From positions 1,054,001 to 1,118,000 of the forward strand of contig CP022114.1 of the NCBI GenBank assembly GCA_002211745.1: 64,000 nucleotides of DNA, given 5' to 3'. Under the pieces are notes generated by a model. It was not told the DNA's origin and made no database searches. It worked only from the letters and a program-made list of their open reading frames with translations. A program made the position numbers and the translations under genes. The DNA is from Kluyvera genomosp. 3 (GTDB taxonomy: Bacteria > Pseudomonadota > Gammaproteobacteria > Enterobacterales > Enterobacteriaceae). This document shows positions 1-10,196 of the stretch, piece after piece. Position 1 is the stretch's first letter, and every line of letters starts with the position of its first letter.

Positions 1-184
1 GTATCGCCGGGCCGGACGGCGGCAGTGCGGAAAAGCCGGTCGGTACCGTCTGGTTTGGTGTCGCCAGTGCTAATGGGCAGGGCGTGACCCAGCGCGAATG
101 CTTCTCTGGCGACCGTGAATCCGTGCGTCGTCAGGCGACGGCTTACGCGCTAAAACTCCTCTGGCAACAATTTCTACAAAATAC

Positions 185-188
<4 letters not shown>
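1..188 (+). CDS. pncC: Nicotinamide-nucleotide amidohydrolase PncC (YgaD/CinA C-terminal family), 3' part only
   Basis: The first 188 bases are the open 3' end of a gene cut by the window edge. Read from base 3, they give about 61 residues ending in LLWQQFLQNT before TGA at 186-188. The text GTVWFGVAS and the ending RRQATAYAL match the CinA C-terminal (PncC) family, which deamidates NMN in pyridine-nucleotide salvage in the cytoplasm. Its place directly before recA is the standard enterobacterial order. The active-site part lies outside the window, so the call rests on the C-terminal motif and synteny. Confidence 0.85.
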
Positions 189-1327
<1,139 letters not shown>

Positions 1328-1346
1328 TAACCTCGGAATCGACACT

Positions 1347-1370
1347 AAGGGCTGCTTATGCAGCCCTTTT
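1347..1370 (+). terminator. recA-recX intergenic terminator
   Basis: AAGGGCTGC and GCAGCCCTT enclose a TTAT loop and run into TTTT, a classic intrinsic terminator just after recA. In enterobacteria this leaky terminator keeps recX expression far below that of recA. Confidence 0.9.
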
Positions 1371-1396
1371 GTATTTATCACGATGGCAGGATAACG

Positions 1397-1896
1397 ATGA
1401 CCGAAAACTCACCGCGCCGTTCCGCCTATGCTCGCCTGCTGGATCGCGCTATCCGTATTCTGGCGATGCGCGACCACAGCGAACAGGAGCTGCGGCGCAA
1501 GCTTACCGCCCGGTGATGGGGAAAAATGGTCCGGAGCCTATCGATGCGCCGCCCGAAGATGTTGAAAAGGTGGTGGCATGGTGCTTTGAAAACCGCTATC
1601 TCGATGATAGCCGCTTCGTGCAGCAGTTTATGGCCGGGCGCAGCCGCAAAGGTTATGGGCCCGCACGCATTCGCCAGGAACTGGGCCAGAAGGGAATTGC
1701 CCGTGAGGTGATTGAACAGGCGATGCGCGAATGCGAAATCGACTGGGCCGCGCAGGCGCGCGAACAGGCCCAGCGAAAATATGGCGAACCGCTGCCAATC
1801 GTCTTCGCTGAGAAGGTCAAAATTCAACGTTTTTTGCTTTACCGCGGCTACCTGATGGAAGATATCCAGGAAATATGGCGAAATTTTGCTGATTGA
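1397..1896 (+). CDS. recX: Regulatory protein RecX (one-base frameshift near 1510)
   Basis: RecX caps and limits extension of RecA filaments and is co-transcribed weakly through the recA terminator. The start ATG 1397 gives [18 protein letters not shown], the usual N-terminus. The frame then breaks at a CCC run (1509-1511). Adding one C joins it to the downstream frame, which has the family text [19 protein letters not shown] and ends EIWRNFAD. The repaired protein is 166 residues, normal for the family. The break is at a homopolymer in a single-copy housekeeping gene, so I read it as a sequence error rather than decay. Confidence 0.93.
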
Positions 1897-1999
1897 CCCC
1901 ACTCGGGATTTTACTTCCCACTAAAGAAAACTTATCTTATTCCCACTTTTTCCGTCCGGGCGCAGGTCGTTTTATCGCGATTAGCGTCTACGACGAATA

Positions 2000-2130
2000 T
2001 TCCTTAAATACACAAAATCATTCAAGCCGCACCAAGGCGGCAAGTGAGTGACCCCCTGAGCGTGCATCAGTAGGTGACTGGGGTGAACGAGCGCAGCCAA
2101 CGCAGAGGCGGTTTGAAGGATGAAGTGTAG
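2000..2130. repeat. ERIC (enterobacterial repetitive intergenic consensus) element
   Basis: About 130 bases form an imperfect palindrome. The outer arms are TTCAAGCCGC (2021-2030) and GCGGTTTGAA (2109-2118). The centre carries the ERIC hallmarks CAAGTGAGTGA and GTGACTGGGGTGAACGAGCG followed by CAGCCAACGC. The length fits the roughly 127-bp ERIC unit. It lies in the 5' leader of alaS, ending about 20 bases before the start codon, so it must be transcribed as a long hairpin or contain the promoter. Element ends are approximate. Confidence 0.85.
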
Positions 2131-2148
2131 CTTGATTTCAGGATAATT

Positions 2149-4775
2149 ATGAGCAAGAGCACCGCTGAGATCCGTCAGGCGTTTCTCGACTTTTTCCATA
2201 GTAAAGGCCACCAGGTAGTTGCCAGCAGCTCCCTGGTACCGAATAACGACCCCACTCTGTTGTTTACCAACGCCGGGATGAACCAGTTCAAGGACGTGTT
2301 CCTCGGTCTCGACAAACGTAATTATTCTCGCGCGACCACCGCGCAGCGTTGCGTGCGTGCGGGCGGTAAACACAACGACCTGGAAAACGTCGGCTACACC
2401 GCGCGTCACCATACCTTCTTCGAAATGCTGGGTAACTTCAGCTTCGGCGACTACTTCAAACACGACGCTATCCAGTACGCATGGGAACTGCTGACCGGTG
2501 AAAACTGGTTCGCCCTGCCGAAAGAGCGTCTGTGGGTCACCGTGTATGAAACCGATGATGAAGCATACGAAATCTGGGAAAAAGAAGTCGGTATCCCGCG
2601 TGAACGCATTATCCGTATCGGCGACAACAAAGGCGCGCCGTACGCATCCGATAACTTCTGGCAGATGGGTGACACCGGTCCTTGCGGCCCGTGCACCGAG
2701 ATCTTCTACGATCACGGCGACCATATCTGGGGCGGCCCTCCGGGATCTCCGGAAGAAGACGGCGACCGTTACATTGAGATCTGGAACATCGTCTTCATGC
2801 AGTTCAACCGTCAGGCTGACGGCACCATGGAACCGCTGCCGAAGCCGTCCGTGGATACCGGTATGGGCCTGGAGCGTATCACCGCTGTCCTGCAGCATGT
2901 TAACTCCAACTACGAAATCGATCTGTTCCGTAAGCTGATTGATGCCGTCGCGAAAGTGACTGGCGCAACCGATCTGAGCAACAAATCGCTGCGCGTTATC
3001 GCGGACCATATTCGTTCCTGTGCTTTCCTGATCGCCGACGGCGTGATGCCGTCTAACGAAAGCCGCGGCTACGTGCTGCGTCGTATCATTCGTCGCGCAA
3101 TCCGCCACGGCAATATGCTGGGCGCGAAAGACACCTTCTTCTACAAGCTGGTTGGCCCGCTGGTAGAGGTGATGGGTGCCGCAGGCGAAGAGCTGAAACG
3201 TCAGCAGGCGCAGGTTGAGCAGGTTCTGAAAACCGAAGAAGAGCAGTTTGCTCGTACCCTGGAGCGCGGTCTGGCGCTGCTCGATGAAGAGCTGGCAAAA
3301 CTGACCGGCGATACGCTGGACGGCGAAACCGCTTTCCGTCTGTACGACACCTACGGCTTCCCGGTTGACCTGACGGCGGACGTTTGCCGTGAGCGCAACA
3401 TCAAAGTTGACGAAGTGGGCTTCGAAGCGGCGATGGAAGAACAGCGCCGTCGCGCGCGTGAGTCCAGCGGTTTTGGCGCGGACTATAACGCAATGATCCG
3501 TGTTGACGGTGCGTCCGAATTTAAAGGCTACGACCATCTGGAACTGAACGGTAAAGTCACCGCGCTGTTTGTTGATGGTAAAGCGGTAGAGTCTATCGCT
3601 GCGGGCCAGGAAGCCGTTGTCGTTCTGGACCAGACGCCGTTCTACGCGGAGTCCGGCGGCCAGGTTGGCGATAAAGGTGAGCTGAAAGGCGCGGGCTTTA
3701 GCTTTGCGGTCAGCGATACTCAAAAATATGGTCAGGCTATCGGCCACCTCGGCAAGCTGGCAACCGGCGCGCTGAAAGTGGGTGATGGCGTGCAGGCTGA
3801 TGTCGATGAAGCGCGTCGCGCTCGCATCCGTCTGAACCACTCCGCAACGCACTTGATGCACGCGGCGCTGCGCCAGGTTCTGGGCACTCACGTTGCGCAG
3901 AAAGGCTCTCTGGTTAACGATAAAGTGCTGCGTTTCGACTTCTCTCACTTCGAAGCGATGAAGCCGGAAGAGATTCGTGCTGTTGAAGATCTGGTCAACG
4001 CCCAGATTCGTCGCAACCTGCCTGTTGAAACCAACATCATGGATCTGGAAGCGGCGAAAGCGAAGGGTGCGATGGCGCTGTTTGGTGAGAAATATGACGA
4101 CCACGTGCGCGTACTGAGCATGGGCGACTTCTCAACCGAGCTGTGCGGTGGTACTCACGCTTCCCGTACGGGTGATATTGGTCTGTTCCGCATTGTGTCC
4201 GAATCGGGTACTGCGGCAGGTGTACGTCGTATTGAAGCCGTAACCGGTGAAGGTGCCATTGCCTCTGTGCATGCGGAAAGCGATCGCTTAAGCGACATCG
4301 CCCAACTGCTGAAAGGCGATAGCCACAACCTGACGGAGAAGGTTCGTACCGTTATCGAGCGTACCCGCCAGTTGGAAAAAGAGCTTCAGCAGCTGAAAGA
4401 GCAGGCGGCAGCACAGGAAAGCGCGAATCTTTCCAGCAAAGCTGAGACGATTAACGGCGTTAACCTGCTGGTGAGCGAGCTCGCTGGCGTTGAGCCGAAA
4501 ATGCTGCGTACCATGGTCGACGATCTGAAGAACCAGTTGGGTTCTGCGATTATCGTGCTGGCGACGGTAGCGGAAGGTAAGGTTTCTCTGATTGCCGGTG
4601 TGTCTAAGGATGTAACAGACCGTGTGAAAGCAGGGGAGCTGATTGGTATGGTCGCTCAGCAGGTGGGCGGCAAAGGGGCGGTCGTCCGGATATGGCGCAA
4701 GCTGGCGGTACCGACGCGTCTGCACTCCCTGCTGCACTGGCCAGCGTGAAAGGCTGGGTAAGCGCTAAACTGTAA
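2149..4775 (+). CDS. alaS: Alanyl-tRNA synthetase (one-base frameshift near the 3' end)
   Basis: AlaRS charges tRNA-Ala and edits mischarged serine and glycine. ATG 2149 gives [16 protein letters not shown]. The class II core lies in roughly the first 450 residues ([31 protein letters not shown]). The editing domain has the zinc/editing motif [12 protein letters not shown] (about residue 564) and CGGTH (about residue 666), followed by a coiled segment and the C-Ala domain. At 4673-4679 a G run reads one base short. Adding one G gives the family ending [15 protein letters not shown]...VSAKL with TAA at 4773-4775. Repaired length is 875 residues, as in E. coli. An intact alaS is indispensable, so the frameshift is very likely an artefact. 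Confidence 0.97.
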
Positions 4776-4792
4776 TAACAATAAACGCACGC

Positions 4793-4823
4793 AGACGCCT
4801 TAACGTTATCTGTTACGGCGTCT
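4793..4823 (+). terminator. Stem-loop downstream of alaS, possible terminator
   Basis: AGACGCC (4793-4799) pairs with GGCGTCT (4817-4823), with an inner TAAC/GTTA continuation. There is no long T run after it, so it may act as a weak terminator or as an RNA-stabilising hairpin between alaS and csrA. Confidence 0.45.
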
Positions 4824-5017
4824 TGCATATGCGGTACTGATAACGATAAAGTCAGGTTGAAGTCATGTAGATCGGCTAGACTTACATTTAACAGAATGTG
4901 ATGCCGTGACTGCTTACACGTGAAGGTGTTTGTCATCGCTGACCTTTTGGCGTTATATGATGGAAAATGCCGGGATACAGAGAGACCCGACTCTTTTAAT
5001 CTTTCAAGGAGCAAAGA

Positions 5018-5202
5018 ATGCTGATTCTGACTCGTCGAGTTGGTGAGACCCTCATGATTGGAGATGAGGTCACTGTGACAGTTTTAGGGGTGAAGGGTAA
5101 CCAGGTGCGCATCGGCGTAAATGCCCGAAAGAAGTCTCTGTTCACCGTGAAGAGATCTACCAGCGTATCCAGGCTGAAAAATCCCAGCAGTCCAATTACT
5201 AA
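5018..5202 (+). CDS. csrA: Carbon storage regulator CsrA (one-base frameshift near 5112)
   Basis: CsrA is a small dimeric RNA-binding protein that blocks or stabilises mRNAs at GGA motifs and controls glycogen, biofilm and motility genes. ATG 5018 follows CAAGGAG and gives [18 protein letters not shown] and [21 protein letters not shown] run (about 5111-5113) is one base short; adding C restores [18 protein letters not shown] and the ending QSSY, with TAA at 5200-5202. Repaired length is 61 residues, exactly that of the E. coli protein. The AAGGAG ribosome site is itself a GGA motif, which fits the known CsrA autoregulation. Confidence 0.95.
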
Positions 5203-5208
5203 GTTCTC

Positions 5209-5233
5209 GCGTCTCACCCAGTGGGTGAGACGC
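5209..5233 (+). terminator. Hairpin immediately after csrA
   Basis: GCGTCTCACCC (5209-5219) and GGGTGAGACGC (5223-5233) form a perfect 11-bp stem with a 3-base loop, seven bases after the csrA stop. It has no clear T tract, so it is a terminator or a 3' stabilising hairpin. Confidence 0.6.
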
Positions 5234-5429
5234 AAATCCCACCGCTTGTCTCGTTTTATCCTCTGTATTAACCATTTTTTCTTCTGCTTATCTCTTTGAT
5301 GTCATTTTCCCTGGTTGCCGTTTTGCGGCCTTCATCGCGTTTTATCTGTTGATAAAACATCCGTTCTGCTTTTTTTAACACCTGATTGCCTGTGAAATGT
5401 GCAAACGAAAAAAATCTGCGGAAAATTGT

Positions 5430-5464
5430 TTGACTTATAAGTCCCAGAAAGTAATATGTGCGCC
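5430..5464 (+). promoter_or_regulatory. Promoter of the serV-arg tRNA operon
   Basis: TTGACT (5430-5435) and TAATAT (5452-5457) are 16 bases apart and are followed by the GC-rich discriminator GTGCGCC (5458-5464). Such a discriminator is typical of stable-RNA promoters under stringent (ppGpp/DksA) control. It lies about 55 bases before the first tRNA. Confidence 0.75.
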
Positions 5465-5520
5465 ACACAGCGACGATGAGCAGAAACAAGTTCTTCGAAG
5501 CACTCGCAAGAGGTGTTGTT

Positions 5521-5613
5521 GGTGAGGTGGCCGAGAGGCTGAAGGCGCTCCCCTGCTAAGGGAGTATGCGGTCAAAAGCTGCATCCGGGGTTCGAATCCC
5601 CGCCTCACCGCCA
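5521..5613 (+). tRNA. serV: tRNA-Ser (anticodon GCU)
   Basis: The acceptor stem GGTGAGG pairs with CCTCACC, followed by GCCA. The anticodon loop reads CTGCTAA, so the anticodon is GCU (reads AGC/AGU). The long variable arm expected of tRNA-Ser is present. Length is 93 nt, with encoded CCA. It heads a tRNA operon with four arginine tRNAs, as in E. coli. Confidence 0.97.
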
Positions 5614-5616
5614 TTT

Positions 5617-5693
5617 GCATCCGTAGCTCAGCTGGATAGAGTACTCGGCTACGAACCGAGCGGTCGGAGGTTCGAATCCTCCCGGATGCACCA
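5617..5693 (+). tRNA. argV: tRNA-Arg (anticodon ACG), copy 1
   Basis: This is a 77-nt tRNA with acceptor stem GCATCCG/CGGATGC, anticodon loop CTACGAA (ACG, expected to be edited to ICG by TadA) and T loop TTCGAAT, ending in an encoded CCA. It is only four bases after tRNA-Ser. The symbol follows the E. coli argVYZQ cluster; the copies cannot be told apart by sequence. Confidence 0.96.
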
Positions 5694-5754
5694 TATTACT
5701 TGATGTGGCTTTAGTAGCGATATCAATGTCGGCAGTAAAGCAAGTTTCACCGAT

Positions 5755-5830
5755 GCATCCGTAGCTCAGCTGGATAGAGTACTCGGCTACGAACCGAGCG
5801 GTCGGAGGTTCGAATCCTCCGGATGCACCA
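5755..5830 (+). tRNA. tRNA-Arg (anticodon ACG), copy 2, one base short in the T-arm/acceptor junction
   Basis: This copy is identical to the other three except that CCTCCCGG reads CCTCCGG, giving 76 nt and one unpaired position between the T stem and the acceptor stem. The short C run fits the same deletion error seen in many genes of this window. If real, the copy would fold poorly. Confidence 0.93.
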
Positions 5831-5862
5831 TCTCTTGTTTTCTCCAATCTCGTTTTACCGAT

Positions 5863-5939
5863 GCATCCGTAGCTCAGCTGGATAGAGTACTCGGCTACGA
5901 ACCGAGCGGTCGGAGGTTCGAATCCTCCCGGATGCACCA
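5863..5939 (+). tRNA. tRNA-Arg (anticodon ACG), copy 3
   Basis: This 77-nt copy is identical to copies 1 and 4. It has complete stems, the ACG anticodon and an encoded CCA. The spacer to copy 2 is 32 bases. Confidence 0.96.
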
Positions 5940-5990
5940 TATTCTCCGAGATAACAGCTAGACTGTTGTTTCAAGGTCTGCGAGATAATC

Positions 5991-6071
5991 GCCAGCACCA
6001 GGGAGGATAGCGTTGCTTTAGCAACGACCCGCAGGGCGAGGCGCAGCCGAGTAATCCTCCCGGATGCACCA
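5991..6071 (+). repeat. Structured element that re-uses the 3' end of tRNA-Arg
   Basis: The last 19 bases (6053-6071, AATCCTCCCGGATGCACCA) repeat the tRNA-Arg 3' end, but no tRNA 5' part precedes them. Instead GGGAGGAT (6001-6008) pairs with ATCCTCCC (6054-6061), enclosing a second hairpin CGTTGC-TTTA-GCAACG (6011-6026) and a GC-rich segment. It stands between arginine tRNA copies 3 and 4. It could be a recombination scar between tRNA copies, or a processed RNA released with the tRNAs; I cannot assign a function. Confidence 0.7.
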
Positions 6072-6105
6072 TTCTTTGTTTTGCACGATACTTAGCTTTT
6101 CCGAT

Positions 6106-6182
6106 GCATCCGTAGCTCAGCTGGATAGAGTACTCGGCTACGAACCGAGCGGTCGGAGGTTCGAATCCTCCCGGATGCACCA
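6106..6182 (+). tRNA. argQ: tRNA-Arg (anticodon ACG), copy 4
   Basis: This 77-nt tRNA is identical to copies 1 and 3 and is the last tRNA of the operon. No clear T-rich terminator follows. The symbol is by position relative to the E. coli cluster only. Confidence 0.95.
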
Positions 6183-6344
6183 TCTTCTCGAAGTTCCTGT
6201 GCTTTCACATCTCTCCAGAGTTTATCTTTCGCGTTATCAAAAAATCTTCTTCACACTTTTCCCATTGGCAACTCATTCTTTCCTCTATAATTTATCCTTG
6301 TATACACCCTTATTCTGGTGACATGACTGCAAGGAGAGAAATCC

Positions 6345-6659
6345 ATGAAATGGTTCAAAGCAACGTCTGCGTTTTGCGCTGCGCTTCTGATGGCTATCTC
6401 GCTGTCCGGCTGTGCTGGCTCGTCAACGAAAGAGAGCACCGGTGGTTACATTGACGATACTGTCATTACCACCAAGGTGAAAACGGCGCTGTTTAGCGAC
6501 AAAGATATCAAGTCCAGCGAGATTAACGTGCAGACCTTTAAAGGCCGCGTGCAACTGAGCGGCTTTGTGTCGTCGTCCGCGGATGCTAAGCGTGCCGTCG
6601 AGGTAACCCGTAAGGTGCAGGGCGTGCGTGTCGTTGAAAACGATATGCAAATAAAATAA
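6345..6659 (+). CDS. Small BON-domain lipoprotein
   Basis: The 104-residue product begins MKWFKATSAFCAALLMAIS and has a lipobox LSGC (Cys about 24), so it should be a lipid-anchored envelope protein. The rest is a single BON domain (about residues 40-104: DDTVITTKVKTALF, FKGRVQLSGFVSS, VVENDMQIK), related to half of OsmY. BON domains bind phospholipid and support envelope integrity. An AAGGAG ribosome site precedes ATG 6345. I do not recall an E. coli K-12 counterpart at this position between argQ and yqaB. Function beyond envelope stress is inference. Confidence 0.85.
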   Translation: MKWFKATSAFCAALLMAISLSGCAGSSTKESTGGYIDDTVITTKVKTALFSDKDIKSSEINVQTFKGRVQLSGFVSSSADAKRAVEVTRKVQGVRVVENDMQIK

Positions 6660-6781
6660 TCCGTGGCATGCGAATCATGATAAGGCGCTGAAAGGCGCCT
6701 TTGTTGTCTCTGCGGCTAACAGCGACAATCATCCCCATTTACGATAAAGTAACGTCACATTATCCGATGGGTGAGAAGACG

Positions 6782-7347
6782 ATGTACGAACGCTACGCTG
6801 GATTGATTTTTGATATGGATGGCACCATCCTTGATACGGAACCGACGCACCGTAAGGCGTGGCGCGAGGTTTTGGGTCGCTACGGTATGCGTTTCGATGA
6901 ACAGGCAATGGTGGCGCTTAACGGTTCGCCCACCTGGCGTATTGCGCAGGCGATCATTGAAAGTCATCAGGCCGATCTGGATCCCATCTTCTGGCGCGTG
7001 AAAAAACCGATGCGGTAAAATCAATGCTGCTGGACTCGGTTACGCCGCTGCCGCTGATTGACGTCGTGAAAGAATGGCATGGTCGTCGACCGATGGCCGT
7101 CGGCACCGGTAGCGAAAGCGCGGTGGCCGAGGCGCTGCTCGCTCATCTGGGCCTGCGCCACTATTTTGCGGCCGTTGTCGCCGCCGATCACGTTAAACTG
7201 CATAAACCCGCACCGGACACCTTCTTACTGTGCGCGGAGCGTATGGGCGTGGCGGCGGAACGCTGCGTGGTGTTTGAAGACGCCGATTTTGGCCTTCAGG
7301 CAGCCGCCGCTGCGGGAATGGATGCTGTCGACGTTCGACTGCTGTGA
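6782..7347 (+). CDS. yqaB: Fructose-1-phosphate phosphatase YqaB, HAD family (one-base frameshift near 6982)
   Basis: HAD-superfamily sugar phosphatase. ATG 6782 gives MYERYAGLIFDMDGTILDTEP, with the nucleophile motif DMDGT at about residue 11. The frame breaks at a CCC run (6982-6984). Adding one C gives DPHLLAREKTDAVKSMLLDSV and links to the second half, which has the K motif (DHVKLHKPAPDTF) and the acidic motif VVFEDADFG. Repaired length is 188 residues, as in E. coli. The TGA overlaps the GTG start of yqaA, indicating translational coupling. Confidence 0.93.
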
Positions 7348-7772
7348 ATGAACTTCTGGCGTTGGGATCGCTGTTTGCGAGCAGCTTTCTCAGCGCAACG
7401 CTGCTGCCAGGCAACTCCGAAGCCGTGCTGATTGGCCTGCTGCTAGCGGGCGCAAGTAAGCCCTGGCTTCTGGTAGTAATAGCAACAATGGGTAATAGCC
7501 TTGGCGGGGCTACAAACGTTATTCTTGGTCGTTTTTTTCCATTACGCAAAACATCGCGTTGGCAGGAAAAAGCGGTGGGCTGGTTGCGGCGCTATGGCGC
7601 GGCCACGCTGCTGCTGAGCTGGATGCCCGTTATCGGTGATTTGCTGTGCCTGCTCGCAGGCTGGATGCGCATTTCCTGGGGACCGGTACTCTTTTTTTTA
7701 TGCCTGGGTAAAGCGCTGCGCTATATCGCAGTCGCGGCGCTGACGCTGCAAGGCATGACGTGGTGGCACTAA
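7344..7772 (+). CDS. yqaA: DedA-like inner-membrane protein YqaA
   Basis: The 142-residue hydrophobic protein starts at GTG 7344, overlapping the yqaB stop by four bases. The text SFLSATLLPGNSE and NVILGRFFPLRKTSRWQEK is diagnostic for YqaA, a small member of the SNARE-associated/DedA superfamily. I see about four membrane segments. The biochemical role is not established. An ATG start (7348-7350) exists only in another frame, so the GTG start is the right one. Confidence 0.93.
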   Translation: MNELLALGSLFASSFLSATLLPGNSEAVLIGLLLAGASKPWLLVVIATMGNSLGGATNVILGRFFPLRKTSRWQEKAVGWLRRYGAATLLLSWMPVIGDLLCLLAGWMRISWGPVLFFLCLGKALRYIAVAALTLQGMTWWH

Positions 7773-7853
7773 TTGGATGGCTTGTGGAAGAGTCCTCATC
7801 TCCACGATGACAATTATGCTTAATAAAATGAATTCGACAGGCGGGAGGTCAAT

Positions 7854-9398
7854 TTGATCCCGGACGTATCACAGGCGCTGTCCTGGCTGGAAAAACACCC
7901 TCAGGCTCTTGAAGGGATCCAGCGCGGTCTTGAGCGCGAAACCCTACGCGTTAATGCAGATGGTTCTCTGGCAACAACCGGTCATCCGGAGGCGCTGGGC
8001 GCCACGCTGACCCATAAATGGATCACTACCGATTTCGCCGAAGCGCTGCTGGAGTTTATTACTCCGGTCGACGGCGACATCAACCATATGCTGACGTTTC
8101 TGCGCGATGTGCACCGTCACACTGCGCGTCAGCTCGGCGACGAGCGTATGTGGCCGCTGAGCATGCCATGCTACATCGCGCCGGGTCAGGATATTGAGCT
8201 GGCGCAGTATGGCACGTCGAACATTGGCCGCTTGAAAACGCTGTACCGTGAAGGGCTGAAAAACCGCTACGGCGCGCTTATGCAGACCATCTCCGGCGTT
8301 CACTACAACTTCTCTTTGCCGATGGCTTTCTGGCAGGCGAAGTGCGGTACAGAGGATAAAGAAGCGATTTCAGCCGGTTATTTCCGCCTGATTCGTAACT
8401 ATTATCGCTTTGGCTGGGTGATTCCGTATCTGTTCGGCGCTTCGCCGGCGATCTGTTCTTCCTTCCTGCAGGGCAAACCGACGACGCTGCCGTTTGAGAA
8501 AACCGAATGCGGCATGTACTACCTGCCGTACGCCACCTCGCTGCGTCTGAGCGATCTGGGTTATACCAATAAATCGCAAAGCAATCTCGGAATTACGTTT
8601 AACGAATTGCACGAGTATGTGGCAGGATTGAAGCGCGCGATTAAAACGCCTTCGGAAGAGTATGCCCGCATTGGTCTGGAGAAAGACGGCAAGTATCTGC
8701 AGATCAATAGCAACATTCTGCAGATTGAAAACGAGCTGTATGCGCCGATTCGTCCTAAACGTGTGACCCGCGACGGCGAAACCCCGTCCGATGCGCTGCT
8801 GCGCGGCGGTATTGAATATATCGAAGTGCGCTCACTGGACATCAACCCGTTCTCGCCAATTGGCGTCGATGAGCAGCAGATTCGCTTCCTCGATCTGTTT
8901 ATGGTCTGGTGCGTGCTGGCCGACGCTCCGGAGATGAGCAGCGATGAGCTGCTGTGTACCCGTACCAACTGGAATCGCGTGATTCTGGAAGGGCGTAAGC
9001 CGGGGCTGACGCTGGGCATTGGCTGCGAAACCGCGCAGTTCCCGCTGACCAAAGTGGGCAAAGATTTGTTCCACGATCTGAAACGTGTGGCGCAGACGAT
9101 GGATAGCATGAATGGCGATACTGCCTACCAGACGGTTTGCGATGAACTGGTGGCCAGCTTCGATAATCCGGAGTTAACCTTCTCCGCACGCATTCTGCGT
9201 TCTATGCTTGATCAGGGGATTGGCGGAACCGGCAAGGCCCTGGCGGAACAGTATCGGACAATGCTGCGTGAAGAGCCGCTGGAGATTCTCAGCGAAGAGG
9301 ATTTTGCGAAGGAGCGGGATGCTTCAAGAGCGCGTCAGCGTCAGATTGAAGAGGCGGATAACGAATCGTTTGAAGCGCTGCTGGCGAGACACGCCTGA
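7854..9398 (+). CDS. gshA: Glutamate-cysteine ligase
   Basis: GshA joins L-glutamate and L-cysteine with ATP, the first and rate-limiting step of glutathione synthesis. The 514-residue product starts at TTG 7854 ([15 protein letters not shown]) after GGGAGG. The same TTG start is used in E. coli gshA, and TTG limits its expression. Family text includes [21 protein letters not shown] and [12 protein letters not shown]. The frame is intact and ends within a few residues of the E. coli length. The MicA sRNA gene lies just downstream on the other strand. Confidence 0.98.
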   Translation: MIPDVSQALSWLEKHPQALEGIQRGLERETLRVNADGSLATTGHPEALGATLTHKWITTDFAEALLEFITPVDGDINHMLTFLRDVHRHTARQLGDERMWPLSMPCYIAPGQDIELAQYGTSNIGRLKTLYREGLKNRYGALMQTISGVHYNFSLPMAFWQAKCGTEDKEAISAGYFRLIRNYYRFGWVIPYLFGASPAICSSFLQGKPTTLPFEKTECGMYYLPYATSLRLSDLGYTNKSQSNLGITFNELHEYVAGLKRAIKTPSEEYARIGLEKDGKYLQINSNILQIENELYAPIRPKRVTRDGETPSDALLRGGIEYIEVRSLDINPFSPIGVDEQQIRFLDLFMVWCVLADAPEMSSDELLCTRTNWNRVILEGRKPGLTLGIGCETAQFPLTKVGKDLFHDLKRVAQTMDSMNGDTAYQTVCDELVASFDNPELTFSARILRSMLDQGIGGTGKALAEQYRTMLREEPLEILSEEDFAKERDASRARQRQIEEADNESFEALLARHA

Positions 9399-9406
9399 TA
9401 CAAAAG

Positions 9407-9479
9407 AAAAAGGCCACATCACTGTGGCCAAAATATACATCTCTGAATCAGGGATGATGATAACAAATGCGCGTCTTTC
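9407..9479 (-). ncRNA. micA: MicA small RNA
   Basis: Read on the minus strand, the sequence begins GAAAGACGCGCATTTGTTAT at 9479, the conserved MicA 5' end that pairs with ompA mRNA. It continues CATCATCCCTG and ends in the hairpin GGCCACA-TCAC... TGTGGCC plus a U run at 9411-9407. MicA is an Hfq-dependent RNA that represses ompA and other outer-membrane genes under envelope stress. It sits between gshA and luxS and opposite to luxS, as in E. coli. One A appears to be missing relative to the E. coli CTGAATTCAG segment as I remember it. Confidence 0.93.
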
Positions 9480-9485
9480 ATATAG

Positions 9486-9512
9486 TAAGACTGGCATGGG
9501 AACAAAGAGTTC
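9486..9512 (-). promoter_or_regulatory. Sigma-E promoter of micA
   Basis: On the minus strand GAACTC (9512-9507) and TCTTA (9490-9486) are 16 bases apart and end six bases before the MicA 5' end. This spacing and the GAACT core fit the sigma-E (RpoE) class that drives micA in E. coli. Confidence 0.75.
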
Positions 9513-9658
9513 AGTTTATTTTTAAAAAAATCACATTATCCTGAAGCAGAACGTGGTGGATTGCATAAATCATAGTTTATTCAATAAGTTAAATATTTTT
9601 ATCTTAATGAAAAAAATGCAGCGCCCGGGAGCAAGAAGGTGATATCGGAGGTTACGAA

Positions 9659-10173
9659 ATGCCGTTGTTAGATAGCTTCACAGTCGATCATACCCGTATG
9701 GAAGCCCCAGCCGTTCGCGTGGCGAAGAAAATGAACACCCCGCACGGCGACGCGATCACGGTTTTTGACCTGCGTTTTTGCGTACCGAACAAAGAAGTGA
9801 TGCCGGAAAGAGGGATCCACACCCTTGAGCATCTGTTTGCGGGCTTTATGCGCGATCATCTGAACGGTAATGGCGTTGAGATTATCGACATTTCCCGATG
9901 GGCTGCCGTACCGGCTTCTACATGAGCCTGATTGGTACACCGGACGAGCAGCGCGTAGCGGATGCCTGGAAAGCGGCGATGGCCGACGTGCTGAAAGTGC
10001 AGGATCAAAACCAGATCCCGGAACTGAACGTGTACCAGTGTGGTACCTACGAGATGCATTCTCTGAGTGAAGCGCAGGAGATTGCGCGCCATATTATTGA
10101 ACGTGATGTGCGCATCAACAGCAATGATGAACTAGCGCTGCCGAAAGAGAAACTGCAGGAACTGCACATCTAG
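9659..10173 (+). CDS. luxS: S-ribosylhomocysteine lyase LuxS (one-base frameshift near 9896)
   Basis: LuxS cleaves S-ribosylhomocysteine to homocysteine and DPD, the precursor of autoinducer-2, within the activated methyl cycle. ATG 9659 follows GGAGG and gives [14 protein letters not shown]. The metal ligands are visible as HTLEH (His 54 and 58) and the Cys of [10 protein letters not shown] (about residue 126). A CCC run (9896-9898) is one base short; adding C gives [19 protein letters not shown] and a 171-residue product ending LQELHI, the family length. Confidence 0.96.
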
Positions 10174-10196
10174 TTGATACGTGGATGTGGTGATAA

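Noticed and set aside
1981-4104. A 707-codon open frame antisense to alaS
   Set aside because: Its length comes from the biased codon use of alaS. The translated text is rich in His, Val and Arg without domains, and it would start inside alaS.
5617-6182. CRISPR-like array (regular identical repeats)
   Set aside because: The repeats are complete tRNA-Arg genes with cloverleaf pairing and CCA ends, and the spacers are irregular.
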